Shown piece after piece: positions 12,401 through 22,864 of a stretch of DNA of 64,000 bases (the first letter of the stretch is position 1; the number at the start of each line of letters is the position of its first letter). The notes under the pieces were generated by a model that ran no database searches, had not been told where the DNA came from, and saw nothing but the letters and a program-made list of their open reading frames with translations. The position numbers and the translations under genes were made by a program. This DNA comes from Limnanthes douglasii subsp. nivea (Eukaryota > Streptophyta > Magnoliopsida > Brassicales > Limnanthaceae): assembly GCA_036936605.1 (NCBI GenBank), contig JAUPFV010000003.1, positions 80,956,273 through 81,020,272 of the forward strand, written 5' to 3'.

Positions 12401-13265
12401 CTTCTTAATGTTCATTTAGTACCAATTCTCCTAACATTCTAATTTAAGATTCTTAAATTCATTTAAAGAGATAATTTAAGGATCTTGATAATCCTTTGAA
12501 GTTAACAGATTTATTGACTATTAAAAATTTTAACTTTTGATTTTTAATTATTTTATTGGTGTGTTTGTTCATTTTTTTTCTAACAGATACCTTTTTCATT
12601 TTTTTTAACAGAAACCTTTTTTCATTTCAGGTGATAAAGGTAAACTGAAAGAGGAAATGATTTTGGGAGAATCTTGTTCACCTCAATTATATTACAGTTT
12701 TATATTATTAGCAATTTCTTATATTTTAAGTGTGATTTTGTTTATTGACATCATCAATATTTTTTATTTTAATGTTATGTTTTGATTGCGACTAGTGTTA
12801 AGTCTGATTGAGAGGAATCATATTTGGAATGTTGAGTATTTTATAGATTAAGTATTATAATAAAATCTCGTTTTTCTTTAGTACTTGGTGACTTATTTTT
12901 AACATTTTTCTGATTTTGTTTGAGACTAAGTATGTTTTTTCTAATATATATTTCTTTTGAAGGAAATTTAGGTTTATTTAATGTTTGTTTAGGCTCGAAG
13001 TATTGTCGGATTTTAATATCAGTTGTTTTTTTTTTGTTTTTTCTTTATCTTTATTACAAGTGTTTTCTCTATGGCATAAGTGTTTGCATATTTGGCAGTA
13101 TGGAAGCATATCACCATATGCGATATCTTTTCATAAGCCATCTTTTTCTTAAAAACTTATCCATATTTTTTGGGGAGAAGAGGTTGAAACATCAATAATG
13201 AGCCAAACTTTAGAACACTTAAAACTTGCTCAATTTTAAATAGAACCCAAATTAATAATTTCCTT
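12369..13265 (-). repeat. LINE ORF1 segment, duplicate copy 1
   Basis: This segment is a diverged direct duplicate of 13,907-14,900. On the minus strand it encodes a CCHC zinc knuckle near 13,060-13,115 (YCQICKHLCHRENTC), the ORF1 (gag-like) end of a plant LINE. The frame is broken. Copy 1 continues into the ORF2 scrap at 12,040-12,400. Confidence 0.65.
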
Positions 13266-13588
13266 TCTAATTTCCAAGTTATCATTCATGTTTAAATCTC
13301 CTCAGATTTATGTCATTTTTTTTAAATTTCATATTGGTTTTGGAAAACGATTCATGGTACCAAATCGTTCCCATAAACGGCGCCAATGATCATTCTAGAA
13401 GTCTTTGGATGAGGTTTTTTAGTAAAACAATAGTTAAATGGCTTAATATGTTGTTTAGATTACTTAAACAATAGTTTAGAGAGAGAGAGAGAGAGAAAAT
13501 GTGTTTTTAGAGAGAGAAAGTCAATGTAATAATTACTCAATCATTTATCAATCACCCATATCTCAAGTCTATTATTTGTTATACATTA

Positions 13589-13805
13589 CTCCCTCCGTCC
13601 CAAAATGTTTGTCGTTCTAGGAAATGTTTTTTGTCCCAAAATGTTTGTCGTTCTCGTTTACCGATGCAACTTTAAATATTATTTATAATCAACTACCAAT
13701 TAGATCTTTATTTTTTTCTATTTTTATGAAAAAGAGAAGTAATTATTACATTTCTTAATATTTGTGTCTGACCTTAAAACGACAAACATTTTGGGACAGA
13801 GGGAG
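13589..13805. mobile_element. Stowaway MITE (217 bp)
   Basis: The termini read CTCCCTCCGTCCCAAAATG and, inverted, CTCCCTCTGTCCCAAAATG, the hallmark Stowaway ends. TA dinucleotides flank both sides (13,587-13,588 and 13,806-13,807). The left end contains a second copy of TCCCAAAATGTTTGTCGTTC about 35 bp inward. There is no coding capacity. It is a non-autonomous Tc1/mariner-class element sitting between the two LINE duplicates. Confidence 0.95.
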
Positions 13806-13906
13806 TAGTATTTTTTCCTTACATAATTGACAATTTCTCCTAAGAAGATTTCTTTATTAATAAAACACCATATCTTTCATAAATTTTTAATATTCCTTTA
13901 TCAAAA

Positions 13907-15570
13907 TCAATATGTTCAGTTTTAACTATTGATTTAATTCTTCTTAATGTTCATTTATTACCAATTATCCTAGCATTCTAATTTAAGATTATTAAATTCA
14001 TTTGAAGAGAGAATTTAGAGATCTTGACGATACTTTGAAGTTAAAAGATTTATTGACTAGAGGTCCTTTAAAAATATTTAACTTTGTATTTTTATTTCTT
14101 TTGCTCGTGTGTTTGTTCATATTTTTTTTCTGACATATACTTTTTTCATTTTTTTTTCTAACATATACCTTTTTTCATTTTTTCTAACAGATTCATTTTT
14201 TCATTTTAGGTGATAAGGTAAACTGACAAAGGAAATAATTTTGGGAGAATCATCTAAGTTTTCCAGGTATTTAAATACTACAAATGAGTTACTTATATCT
14301 GTTATGTGAAGAACATCAATAATATCATTTTCAGTCACCTCAATTGTTTTACAGCTGTATATTATTAGCAATTTCTTACCTTTTAGTGTGATTTTGTTTA
14401 TTGATGTCATCAATATTTTTTGTTTTAATATTATGTTTTGATTGTGACTAGTGTTTAAATCTGATTGAGAAGAATCATATTTGGAATGTTGAGTATTTTT
14501 AATTAAAGCTCGTTTTCCTTAGCATTTGGTGACTTATTTTTAACATTTGTCTGATTTTGTTTGAGACTAACAATAACAGATTTTGTTTTTTGAAAATATA
14601 TTTCTTTTAAAGAAAGATAGGTTTATTTAATGTTTCTTTAGGCTTAAAGTATTGTCCGTTTTTAATATTAGTTGTTTTTTTTGTCTTTTCTTTATCTCTA
14701 TTACAAGTGTTTTCTCTATGGCCTAAGTGTTTGCATGTTTGGCAGTATGGAGGCATATCGTCATATATGATATCTTACCATAAACCATCATTTTCCAAAA
14801 AACTTAACCATTTTTTTGGGGTGAAGAGATTGAAACATCAATAATCAGCCAAGTTTTACCACATTTAAAACTTACTCAATTTTAAATGGAACCCAAATTG
14901 CTAAATGCAATACTATTGCCTTTACAATTTGAGCTATAAATTCTTGATTGTATAAGTATTCTTGTATTTTAGGAAAGTTTACCCAGACTGGAGTTTGAGG
15001 AGACTCCAGTATGGGGTTAAAATCGGGAGACCATTTTAGTAACCTAAATGAAATTTTGCCTACACTCCACACATATTTTTTCCATTTTTTTTAATGTCTT
15101 CTATATTATCAAATTCAATGAATAAATGCATATAATCAAATACAAGAACACTATGTGTTCAAATGAATTTAAAAGACCATAAAAGACTTTAAAATCATCT
15201 AGTTTGGGACGACCAAAGCTAAATTTTACTATTAACGTAAATTTAAAAGAAGAGATTAAGTATTTCTTATCCGTCTCCTAAAACATAATAGCTTTGTGCT
15301 CGCCCTTGGATTGATATAGGACTTTTGAATAAGTAAAGCCATTCATTCACCTCTGTGTATGATCTTGATATTGCATTGGTATATCTAGAATTTTTATGTT
15401 GATTTATTGGAGAGATGTTGTCGAAGACCGGGTTTCTAACAAGTTCATGTATTTGTGAGACTTCATTCTTTATGATAGTCTTCTTAGAAGAAGGAAGTGG
15501 AGGAAATTCTGAATTTTTTGCTTTTATCCATTGTTCTACGAATTCTAGGGCTCGGTTTGATGCTTGAGTC
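13907..15570 (-). pseudogene. LINE ORF1 (DUF4283 plus CCHC zinc knuckle), copy 2
   Basis: Read on the minus strand. An N-terminal part (about 15,250-15,560) gives EFPPLPSSKKTIIKNE and ends in a stop. A DUF4283-type block (14,880-15,040) reads RLLKWSPDFNP, PVWVNFPKIQEYL and AQIVKAI. A zinc knuckle (about 14,690-14,750) reads YCQTCKHLGHRENTC. This is the RNA-binding ORF1 protein of a plant LINE. The C-terminal part (13,907-14,900) is duplicated at 12,369-13,265. Stops and frameshifts make it a pseudogene; the 5' leader may extend to about 16,000. Confidence 0.65.
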
Positions 15571-16210
15571 TTGAATAATGTTTTGGAGATTCTTATTTGT
15601 TATTTTATTCTATGTGTATACTCAAATCAACTGTGGGTGAGGTTGATTATGAACTTCAAGCATAAATATTTTCTAATCGAGCTTCTCTCTCGGATTATGT
15701 TTCATGATTTGGGGGTTTGTGAGGATAGATAAAAATGGCTACTTTGAGAGAGAAGTTATTGGTTTTGATGGTCTGATCCATTTTGTTGCATGGTAGAGAC
15801 AAATCCTATGGTTTAGCGAGCTCTTAAAGTTTTTGATTTGTCGTTGCAAGAGATCTTATAGGTCTTGAGTTTGTTTGAACAACGGGATTGAAGCCTTCAG
15901 TAATTTGATTTTGTGGTTTGTCATCCTCGAAATGATGATTTGTGGTATTACTTAGAATGTTTTGAGGTTCAATAGAAAGAGTCTAAGCTATCTTCCGAAA
16001 TTAAAAATTTGGTTCGATTTTTTTATAAAAAAAACACTTTTCTTTTCATCGAACCGTGATAACTTTTAAATTTAATTATTTTTATAAAATATATTCGCAT
16101 TCCTTCGAATCTTTTAAAATTATCAACATATTAACATTATTATTATTATTATTAATCTACTATGCAATTATATACAAAAATAATCAACAAAAGATTCGTC
16201 TACTTATTTA
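15571..16210. other. Non-coding; probable LINE 5' region and AT-rich DNA
   Basis: I see no gene. The stretch lies immediately upstream (minus strand) of the LINE ORF1 and may include its leader. A short TTA microsatellite occurs at about 16,135-16,154. Confidence 0.4.
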
Positions 16211-16486
16211 TTTTTATAACGATTTGGCTAAATTAGAGCCCCTTTAGATAAGCAGCCTCAATTATAAGCATACCCACCCATATTTTAAATAGCCCCAATT
16301 TAATACCAAAACACACTTTTCTTTTTACTAAGTTCTAACCCTAGCCACTAACCATCCCCAAACCTAAAACAAATCTAAACCAGCCCCAACTTTCCCTCTC
16401 ATTTCTCCACTACTCCAAACTTCCAAATCAGTCCCAAATTCAAACCTAAAGAACTTCAGTAGATCGATACTCAGTCAAAAACGACA

Positions 16487-18530
16487 ATGAGAAAAGGAAA
16501 AGAGTAAGTTTATCACCTTAATTTTTTTGCTACATTTTGTTTTACTTAAGTTTTGATGATTTTGATATAGAATGGCTGTTAGTATAGATGATTCATGTTT
16601 ATTAAGCTGTTTTTAGTTGTCTATTGATGCTAGGGTAGAAATGCGAAGGAGGTAGCCGACGGTCGGTGGTCGATCGCCCCGAAGTAAGGGAACGCCCCGA
16701 GCAGCGTGAGGTACGCCCAGGCCACATCGAAAGATCCTTGCGGCATAGAAAATATGATGCCACAAGGGATCGTGATGCGGAAAGGGAGCCCGTTGTACGA
16801 CCTACTCCTCCACGTGCGCTAGTAGACGAGGTCGAGACGGGGGAGGAAACGGAGGTCCCAATGCCACCACCTCAAACACAGGGTACGCAGGGTGCGATCG
16901 GACGTCCTACTGATCCAGAAGGATGGAGGAACTTGTTTTTATCGCAAAACAACATCGTTATGTTCCCAGATTACGCACAGCATGAGGCGTACTACGCATT
17001 CATGGATGATGTAAGTTTTTTAATTTTGGATTAACTTATATTTTGTTATTAGTGTACGTGTTTTATTTGTGTTAAAATTATATGTGTGTTTAGATTTTTT
17101 GCAGGCACGATCTACTATCACCGTCCAGTCGAAGTACGGTCTGCTCGGTCAGTGGGACTTGAGCAAGTAGTTGGGTGTAAGAGCCTATTTGGAACAGACA
17201 CCGCTCTGGCCACTAATGCACCATCTTCCGAAGTTCAACACGCACGTACAGTTGGCGGAGGTGTTCATTGAGAGGTGACACCAAGAGACCAACACCTTCC
17301 AATTTTTGTTCGGGGAGATGACCATCAAGCTAGATGACGTGTATGTTATCACTGGCCTCCCGGTTGAGGGGAGAATCATCGACACCTTTAGGACGGAGGA
17401 TATAGGTGCGACATATGCACGTTATGCAGATTTGGTGGAAGTTTCGGCGGAAGTTGTGCAGGCCGATATGGAGACGCATGACGAGAGTGAGTTTGGCCTC
17501 CGATGGCTACGAACGATGTTCTCTGGGGCGGAGTATTGGGATTCGAATGCGGACCTCACTACGGAGATGAAGAAATCAGCTGCTAGGGTATACATCATGT
17601 TCTTCCTTGGGTGTACCATCTTCGCAAACACGAGCCAGAAGAACATCGAGTGCGATTTTCTCCATTACCTCGAGGATTTTTCTAACCTCCATAAGTATGC
17701 ATGGGGTACATGTGCACTCGTGTGGTTGTACAAAATCTTGTGAGGCATTTCAAAGCACTCCTTGAAGAGCTTGGTCGGGTTTTCGGCCCTGATGGAATGT
17801 TGGATCTACGACCACTTTCCTATCTTCCGGACGGCGGTTAACAGCGGTTATAGCCTGACCAAACCAAAAATGCTAGCGTGGTTTCCCAAAAGGATCACGG
17901 GATCAGTAGCTCGCGGGAAGCCTTGCTACCGTGACATCTTCACGGCACAAGGAGAGACGGACGTAAGTATGGTTGTTTACGTATATTATTATTTGACTAT
18001 TAATTATATGCTTATATGAGTAATTGCTTTTTTGTAGGTGATATTCCGATCGTACGAGGATGTGTGTGTAGTGTGGCCGGAGCAGGGAATAGGGTTGTAT
18101 CAGAACCATATTCGCCTTATGCTAGTAAGCGAAGCATATCACCCGGACCGAGTGATGAGGCAGTTCGGTTGGATCCAGGAAAAGCCGCTGGACCCCCTGT
18201 TGGCTAGAACCGATCTGCAAAGAGGAGACCATCTCCGTTATGCGCTGCATGGGAGGCACTGGGCGAACTGGAGGGAGCACCTTTACATTATCGATAGGTA
18301 CTCGAGGCCCTTGGAAGAGAGTAGCCACACGTCATCCCCGCAGTACAAGGAGTACGTGAAGAGGTACGGTTGGTTTAACATCACGCCTTGTATTCTTACC
18401 GAGAGGTCCGCGGTTGATGTGATCAACACGATTAATCGTGTTCGGCCGTTGGACAATTCCCCCTGACGAGCTCATGTTGTTCGCAAAGAAGGTGTTGGAG
18501 ATCACTAGTCCGTGGCTTCTGTTTATGGTA
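16487..18530 (+). pseudogene. Plant mobile domain (PMD, MAIN-like) gene inside the MULE, broken
   Basis: Exon-like blocks are joined by canonical introns. A short first exon from ATG at 16,487 ends at a GTAAGT donor after 16,503. A second block (about 16,640-17,010) carries a charged N-terminus, then GWRNLFLSQNN. A third (17,111-17,962) starts ARSTITVQSKYGLLGQWDLS and includes FLFGEMTIKLDDVYVITGLP, the PMD signature. A fourth starts at 18,038 (VIFRSYEDVCVVWPEQG) and holds the C-terminal PMD part. PMD proteins include Arabidopsis MAIN and MAIL1 and many transposon-borne relatives. Breaks seen: a stop at 17,168-17,170 (Lys-stop-Leu), a TGA at 17,276-17,278 where Trp is expected, frame trouble near 17,730-17,800, a frameshift near 18,460, and no clean frame joining exons 1 and 2. 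Not expressible as a full protein. Confidence 0.75.
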
Positions 18531-18831
18531 GTCGCATTCTTCATTTGCATGTTGTTTTAGTTTGCGAACTATATTTTGTGGATTGTTTTTTCGATGTTTT
18601 ACATTTTGTGTTGTTGTACGATGATCACGATACTTTATGTGTTTTCAATTTGTTGTTAATTACATTGTTCGCGCGATATAATGTCGTTTTGTGTACTCAA
18701 CCATGAATTCAACAAAAACACGTTTTCAATTTAACCAAGCCTACATTATTAACTACTCTTGTACCATGAATTCAACCAAAACACGTTTTCCATTTAAGCA
18801 ATTGTGAGACTTTTAATGTTTATAATAGCTT

Positions 18832-19275
18832 CGACCCCGGTGGTGGAACAATTTCCACCCGGCGGTTGAATATAACACCGACGGTTGACAATATGTCAAC
18901 CGCCGGTTGATGACGAGTCTAAAAAAACAATTTCCAAGTCATCCTACCCGGCGGTTGAAAATTAGTAAACCGCCGGGGACATTGTCACCCGCCGGTGTGA
19001 AAATTGTGGCCTGGCGGGGTCCTATACCAAAGTTACATTCGAATTGAAAAGTTGATGTTGTGAATCACCCCGCCGGTCAAAAAAATGTAAACTGCCGGGG
19101 AAATTTTAACCCCGCCCGTGTAGTATTCCAACCGGCTGGTGGAATATTCTGACCCGGCGGGGTTCAGGCCAAATTAAAAAACAACCTTGAAGGGAAATAT
19201 TACGACTGACCCCGGCGGTTGAAAATCCATATACCGGCGGGGTATTACTAAGAACAATTTAGATGACTCTCCCGC
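18832..19275. repeat. GC-rich CCGGCGG palindrome array, transposase 3' side
   Basis: Repeated motifs CCGGCGGTTGA and the inverse TCAACCGCCGG occur in alternating orientation, about every 25-40 bp, in otherwise AT-rich DNA. One clear unit has arms CCCGGCGGTT (18,947-18,956) and AACCGCCGGG (18,968-18,977), a perfect 10-bp stem. The array separates the PMD gene end from the transposase stop codon. It may serve as transposase binding sites or a terminator or insulator; no function is shown. Confidence 0.85.
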
Positions 19276-19311
19276 CAAAAGAAAGCATCGTTCCACTTGC
19301 TTGGGTTGGAA

Positions 19312-21400
19312 TCAGACTACCTTTCTTACGAGCGGCAGCACTATCGGATCTAATTTTAGTCCCCGGATTTTTTTTCCCCAGAATTTTTTCCCTTTAGTTG
19401 ACATTGTCGGAGGAGATTTGAATTCATCCGCAAATGAAGGAGAACTAACATTTTCCGATTGAAGCATATACTCGTGCTCACTTTTGTCGCGTTTAGTGGA
19501 TGTATCATCAACGGAAATGGAAAGCTTGCGCTTGTTAGGTGGACGACCGCGCGCTTTTGGCTTCACCAATGGCTCTAAAATGGTAGTAGTTTCCGGATGG
19601 ACGACGGCAAACCATTTTTTGTAGACGTGCTCTATTCGCGCTTCATCTTTGGATTCCATGACATCACATAGTAGTTTATCAAGCTTCGCGTTTAGTTGTT
19701 CCATAGTCGTGAGGTTTGTACGGACTAAAATTTCTAACCTCTTCCAATGTTCGTTAAACAACTCTAGCGGCACCTCTAACCCTTTGGCAACAAACTCGTA
19801 GATATCATGCGTGCAAGGGATACCGTGCGTGCTTCGTATTGAGCAACTGCAAGGCATACAACCCGCGATTGTCATGTTGCGAGCACAATCTACTTCGCCG
19901 AACAAAATTTCCAAGGCATAGTGTGAGACGTTGGTTTTTAGTTTATCGTACACTTTGTTTGCGAAATTGTGTAGGGCTAACAAGCGAATCTTTTCGAATG
20001 AACCTTTTATGTCCCCGTGCTGCAATTATATCAAGGTATGCAACTTCAACCTTTGCTTGTACCGATGAAACGTTTGAGGGTGGAATGAGCGCTCTCTACG
20101 CGGTTTGTGGTTTGGTTACCAAAATGAATCCACTTGTTGGTTCTCTACGTCAAAAATTTGTCACCGTAAGGTCCTAACCAACTTTCTGTATACCCAATTG
20201 CTTGCGGATAATCTTTGAAGTCACGGTGCAATTCGACTCAGTAGTCGTTGAACGATATTTCCGTTTCAGCCAACATTATTTCATTCCACACTTTCAAGAA
20301 CGCTTTGGACACTTTCTTATCCTTCGTGATTTTTTTGTTTTCGCTAGGACGTTCATGTTGATGTGCCATCGACACAACATGTGTGTTGCATTGGGGAACA
20401 CATCCTCCACCGCCTTCACAAGCGCCAAGTCTCTATCCGTCAAAATGATGGATGGTAATTTGATGGAGTGAGTTACCATCAAAGAATGTAAGCACTCTAA
20501 CACCCATTTGTAGCTCTAGAATTTTTCCCCCGACATGAACGCGAATCCGATGTAGAAAGTCTTCCCCGTGAAAGTGGCTCCGGCGACCTTGTACAATGGC
20601 ATCCCGTATTTGATCACCTTTTACGTGTTATCTATTTCAATCACGTTTGGAAATGTGCGTAACAAATCCAAACTAACCGGGTGCGCAAAGAAAAGCTCGC
20701 CTATGACATCGCTTCTGTCTCTGGACTTTCTATGGAATTCGTAGTAGTTCAGCTACTTAAGTTCGCCCAACAAGTATTGGAATTGCGACCGACCACCTTT
20801 ATCGAGCTTCCGATGTTTTAGTTGAGCGTTGTAAACAGTGCGCATTGAGGAAGAATTATTGGGGTTCAACTTCTTAACCCCACCGAGAATGTCCCGAGGA
20901 CGTGATCCCATTTTCATAGAAGTAACTAAGAAATCCATCTCTTCTTTGTTAAATCGTCCCAAGTAAGAATGACCTTCTTTGTACGATGTAGTATCGTGAT
21001 TGTGAACGCCGCATTCGACCTCTAAACCCCATAAATCATCACCCAATTTCTTTCATGTGAGGGTGAAAGGGCATCCGTATTTTTTCGTGCCGGTTGACTT
21101 CCTCTTGAGATGCTTCAGATCTACCAATTTTTTGTAAACTCCAGATCTTTCGCAGACAAACTCAATTCTCGGAGTTTTTCTATAAAGTCAATCGCATCGT
21201 CGTAATATTACCACAAACCCGTTATCCGTTGCGGTCTGCTTCACCCATTCGATCAACTCAACTTGAGAGTAGTGACATTTGGTGTCGAACAAATGGCTAT
21301 AATCGACTGAGCATGGTACCGGCGTTTCCTCCTCCTTCACCATGCACGAACTAAAATCTTCGGCCTTAAAATCTTCCTCCTTATAGTTTTCATTCTATAA
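19312..21400 (-). pseudogene. MURA-type MULE transposase, degenerate
   Basis: Blocks in minus-strand order are as follows. N-terminal FAR1/MuDR-like DNA-binding region, about 21,050-21,400 (FVVILRRCD, YGCPFTLT) and 20,753-21,046 (WGLEVECGVHNHD). Start of the DDE domain near 20,600-20,700 (HPVSLDLLRTFPNVIEIDNT, YGMPLYKVAGATFTGKTF). Its second Asp block at 20,294-20,503 (LTDRDLALVKAVEDVFP, HMLCRWHINMNV). A SWIM zinc finger near 19,840-19,900 (CSCSIRSTHGIPCTHD), and a basic AT-hook-like KARGRPPNKRK at about 19,540. The last 237 codons (19,312-20,025) are open. Earlier there are several in-frame stops (after ILRRCD, after PFTLT, after GELK, after IDNT, after GEKF) and frameshifts between 20,030 and 20,290. 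This protein would cut and rejoin the element's ends; this copy cannot make it. Confidence 0.8.
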
Positions 21401-21470
21401 ATCTTCGGGCTACGTAAAAGAAACGGGAGATTATGTTAGGGTTCTAAAAAAACTATTTATTAACGTCTTC

Positions 21471-21830
21471 TACCGCCGGTTCACAAATACCCCACCGGCG
21501 ATGTAATACCTAAACCCCGACGGTGTAATAAACACACCGGCGGTTGAAAATTCTCCAACCGCCAGGGGCGTTCTCAACCCCCGGTTGAAAATTCCTCAAC
21601 CGCCGGAGTTGAACCTCCATATTTTTCAACCATATGTAAAAATTTATAAGGGATCAGCCTCGCCGGTATCGTCACTTTACCCCGCCGGGATTCTAAGGCT
21701 AACACCGGCGGGTGGTACTCGAAACCACAGCCGGTTGGGCATGACCTCGACCGGCGGGTATATTCATCCTCAAAGTTGTATGTTCTTCAATCCCGCCGGT
21801 CGAGGAAGCCAGTCCCGGTGGGGTAGTTCG
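21471..21830. repeat. GC-rich CCGGCGG palindrome array, transposase 5' side
   Basis: This is the same motif family as the array at 18,832-19,275. CCGGCGGTTGA at 21,537-21,547 has its exact inverse TCAACCGCCGG at 21,596-21,606, with partial copies between and beyond. It lies just upstream of the transposase start and about 410 bp inside the right end of the MULE, so the two arrays bracket the transposase gene. Confidence 0.85.
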
Positions 21831-22251
21831 GGTCCAGCTTTCTAAAAAAGGAAAATCTACCAAAACGGAAACTTTTTTCTAAAGATTGGTTAAAACAAGT
21901 ACCATGTTTGGAGTTTCACGCTCTTCATCAACCTTCTCACGTGTTGAATCCATTCTTCAATGATTTGATATTTTTCAAAAAATTAGTTGATTTTTTGAGG
22001 TTTGAGAATGTATGGAGTTTTTTGAGTTTTTTAATTTTTGGTTAAATTTTGAATATAAAAGAGTTGTTGGGAAGAGTAATTTTGTGTTCTTCTATATTTG
22101 GTTAACTATAACCACAATGCACTAAAAAAACAAAATTAAAGATTTTTGGTCAAATAACAAAACCGTCTTTATTATTTATTAGAAAAGATTTTTTAAAATT
22201 TGGGAATGGTTAACATTTTTTGACCATAATTTAGTCAAAACCTTTTTATAA

Positions 22252-22864
22252 TAGTAATGACATTAATTTATAAAATAAATAAATCTAAGAACAAACATGT
22301 AACATCAGATTTGTAAAAAAGTACTAGGATTTTGTGACTTGGATTTAACCAGAATTCCGAAAGATTCCATCCAAGCCTGTATTAATATTTAATAAGCCTA
22401 ATAAATATATTTAAATAGTTAATTTATATTTTAATTAAGGTACGAGCCTCATAATTAAGTCACTGCACCAGTATGTAAAGACTAAATCACACCCAATAAG
22501 AATTTAAGTCAGGTACACTAAAGTTACTTTGAATATTAATTTATTCGCAATAAAACAAAATGAAGCATTAAAAAGTATCTACCTTTCCAATCTCCATTTC
22601 ACTTTCTTCAACTTTTCCCTTGCCAAAAGCTTCGGCTTCTGGCAATTTCAACTCTTCGGTAGCTTCGATTCTCTTCCAATTTGGACTCAAAGGTTTCCAC
22701 TTCTTCTTCCCATTCTGCTTATCCTTCTAAGCTTCAAGCTCAAATTCCAGAATTTATCCCTGTTTGGTAAACTTCTAGGGTTTCGGATTTCACATGATCA
22801 AGTTTAGGAATCCGATCTTTGATGTGAAACGGAGGCCTGTGTAAACCCTTTTGGTTCGGTTCAA
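22252..22864 (+). promoter_or_regulatory. Upstream region and 5' leader of the SANT/DUF3755 gene
   Basis: AT-rich DNA to about 22,560 gives way to a pyrimidine-rich stretch (22,570-22,790) typical of plant promoters and leaders. A short upstream reading frame (ATG near 22,529) could lie in the leader. No TATA box can be fixed with confidence. The MULE ends only about 620 bp before the start codon, so it is a close upstream neighbour of this gene. Confidence 0.4.

Larger units (their letters stand above)
16220..22242. mobile_element. Two-gene Mutator-like element (MULE) with PMD gene and MURA transposase
   Basis: A perfect 9-bp direct repeat TTTTTATAA flanks the element (16,211-16,219 and 22,243-22,251). 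Nine base pairs is the size expected for MULEs. The ends are short inverted repeats: CGATTTGGCTAAATTA on the left and, inverted, GGTTTTGACTAAATTA on the right. Inside are a PMD-domain gene (+), a transposase gene (-) converging on it, and two GC-rich palindrome arrays flanking the transposase. Both genes carry stops and frameshifts, so the copy is inactive, yet its ends and target duplication are intact. A miniature relative with the same ends and array lies at 29,718-30,036. Confidence 0.85.

Noticed and set aside
18832..19275. CRISPR-like array
   Set aside because: Repeats alternate in orientation, vary in length and lie in plant DNA inside a MULE; spacing is irregular.
19839..20177. 112-codon plus-strand frame
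   Set aside because: It is the reverse complement of the transposase SWIM-finger region.
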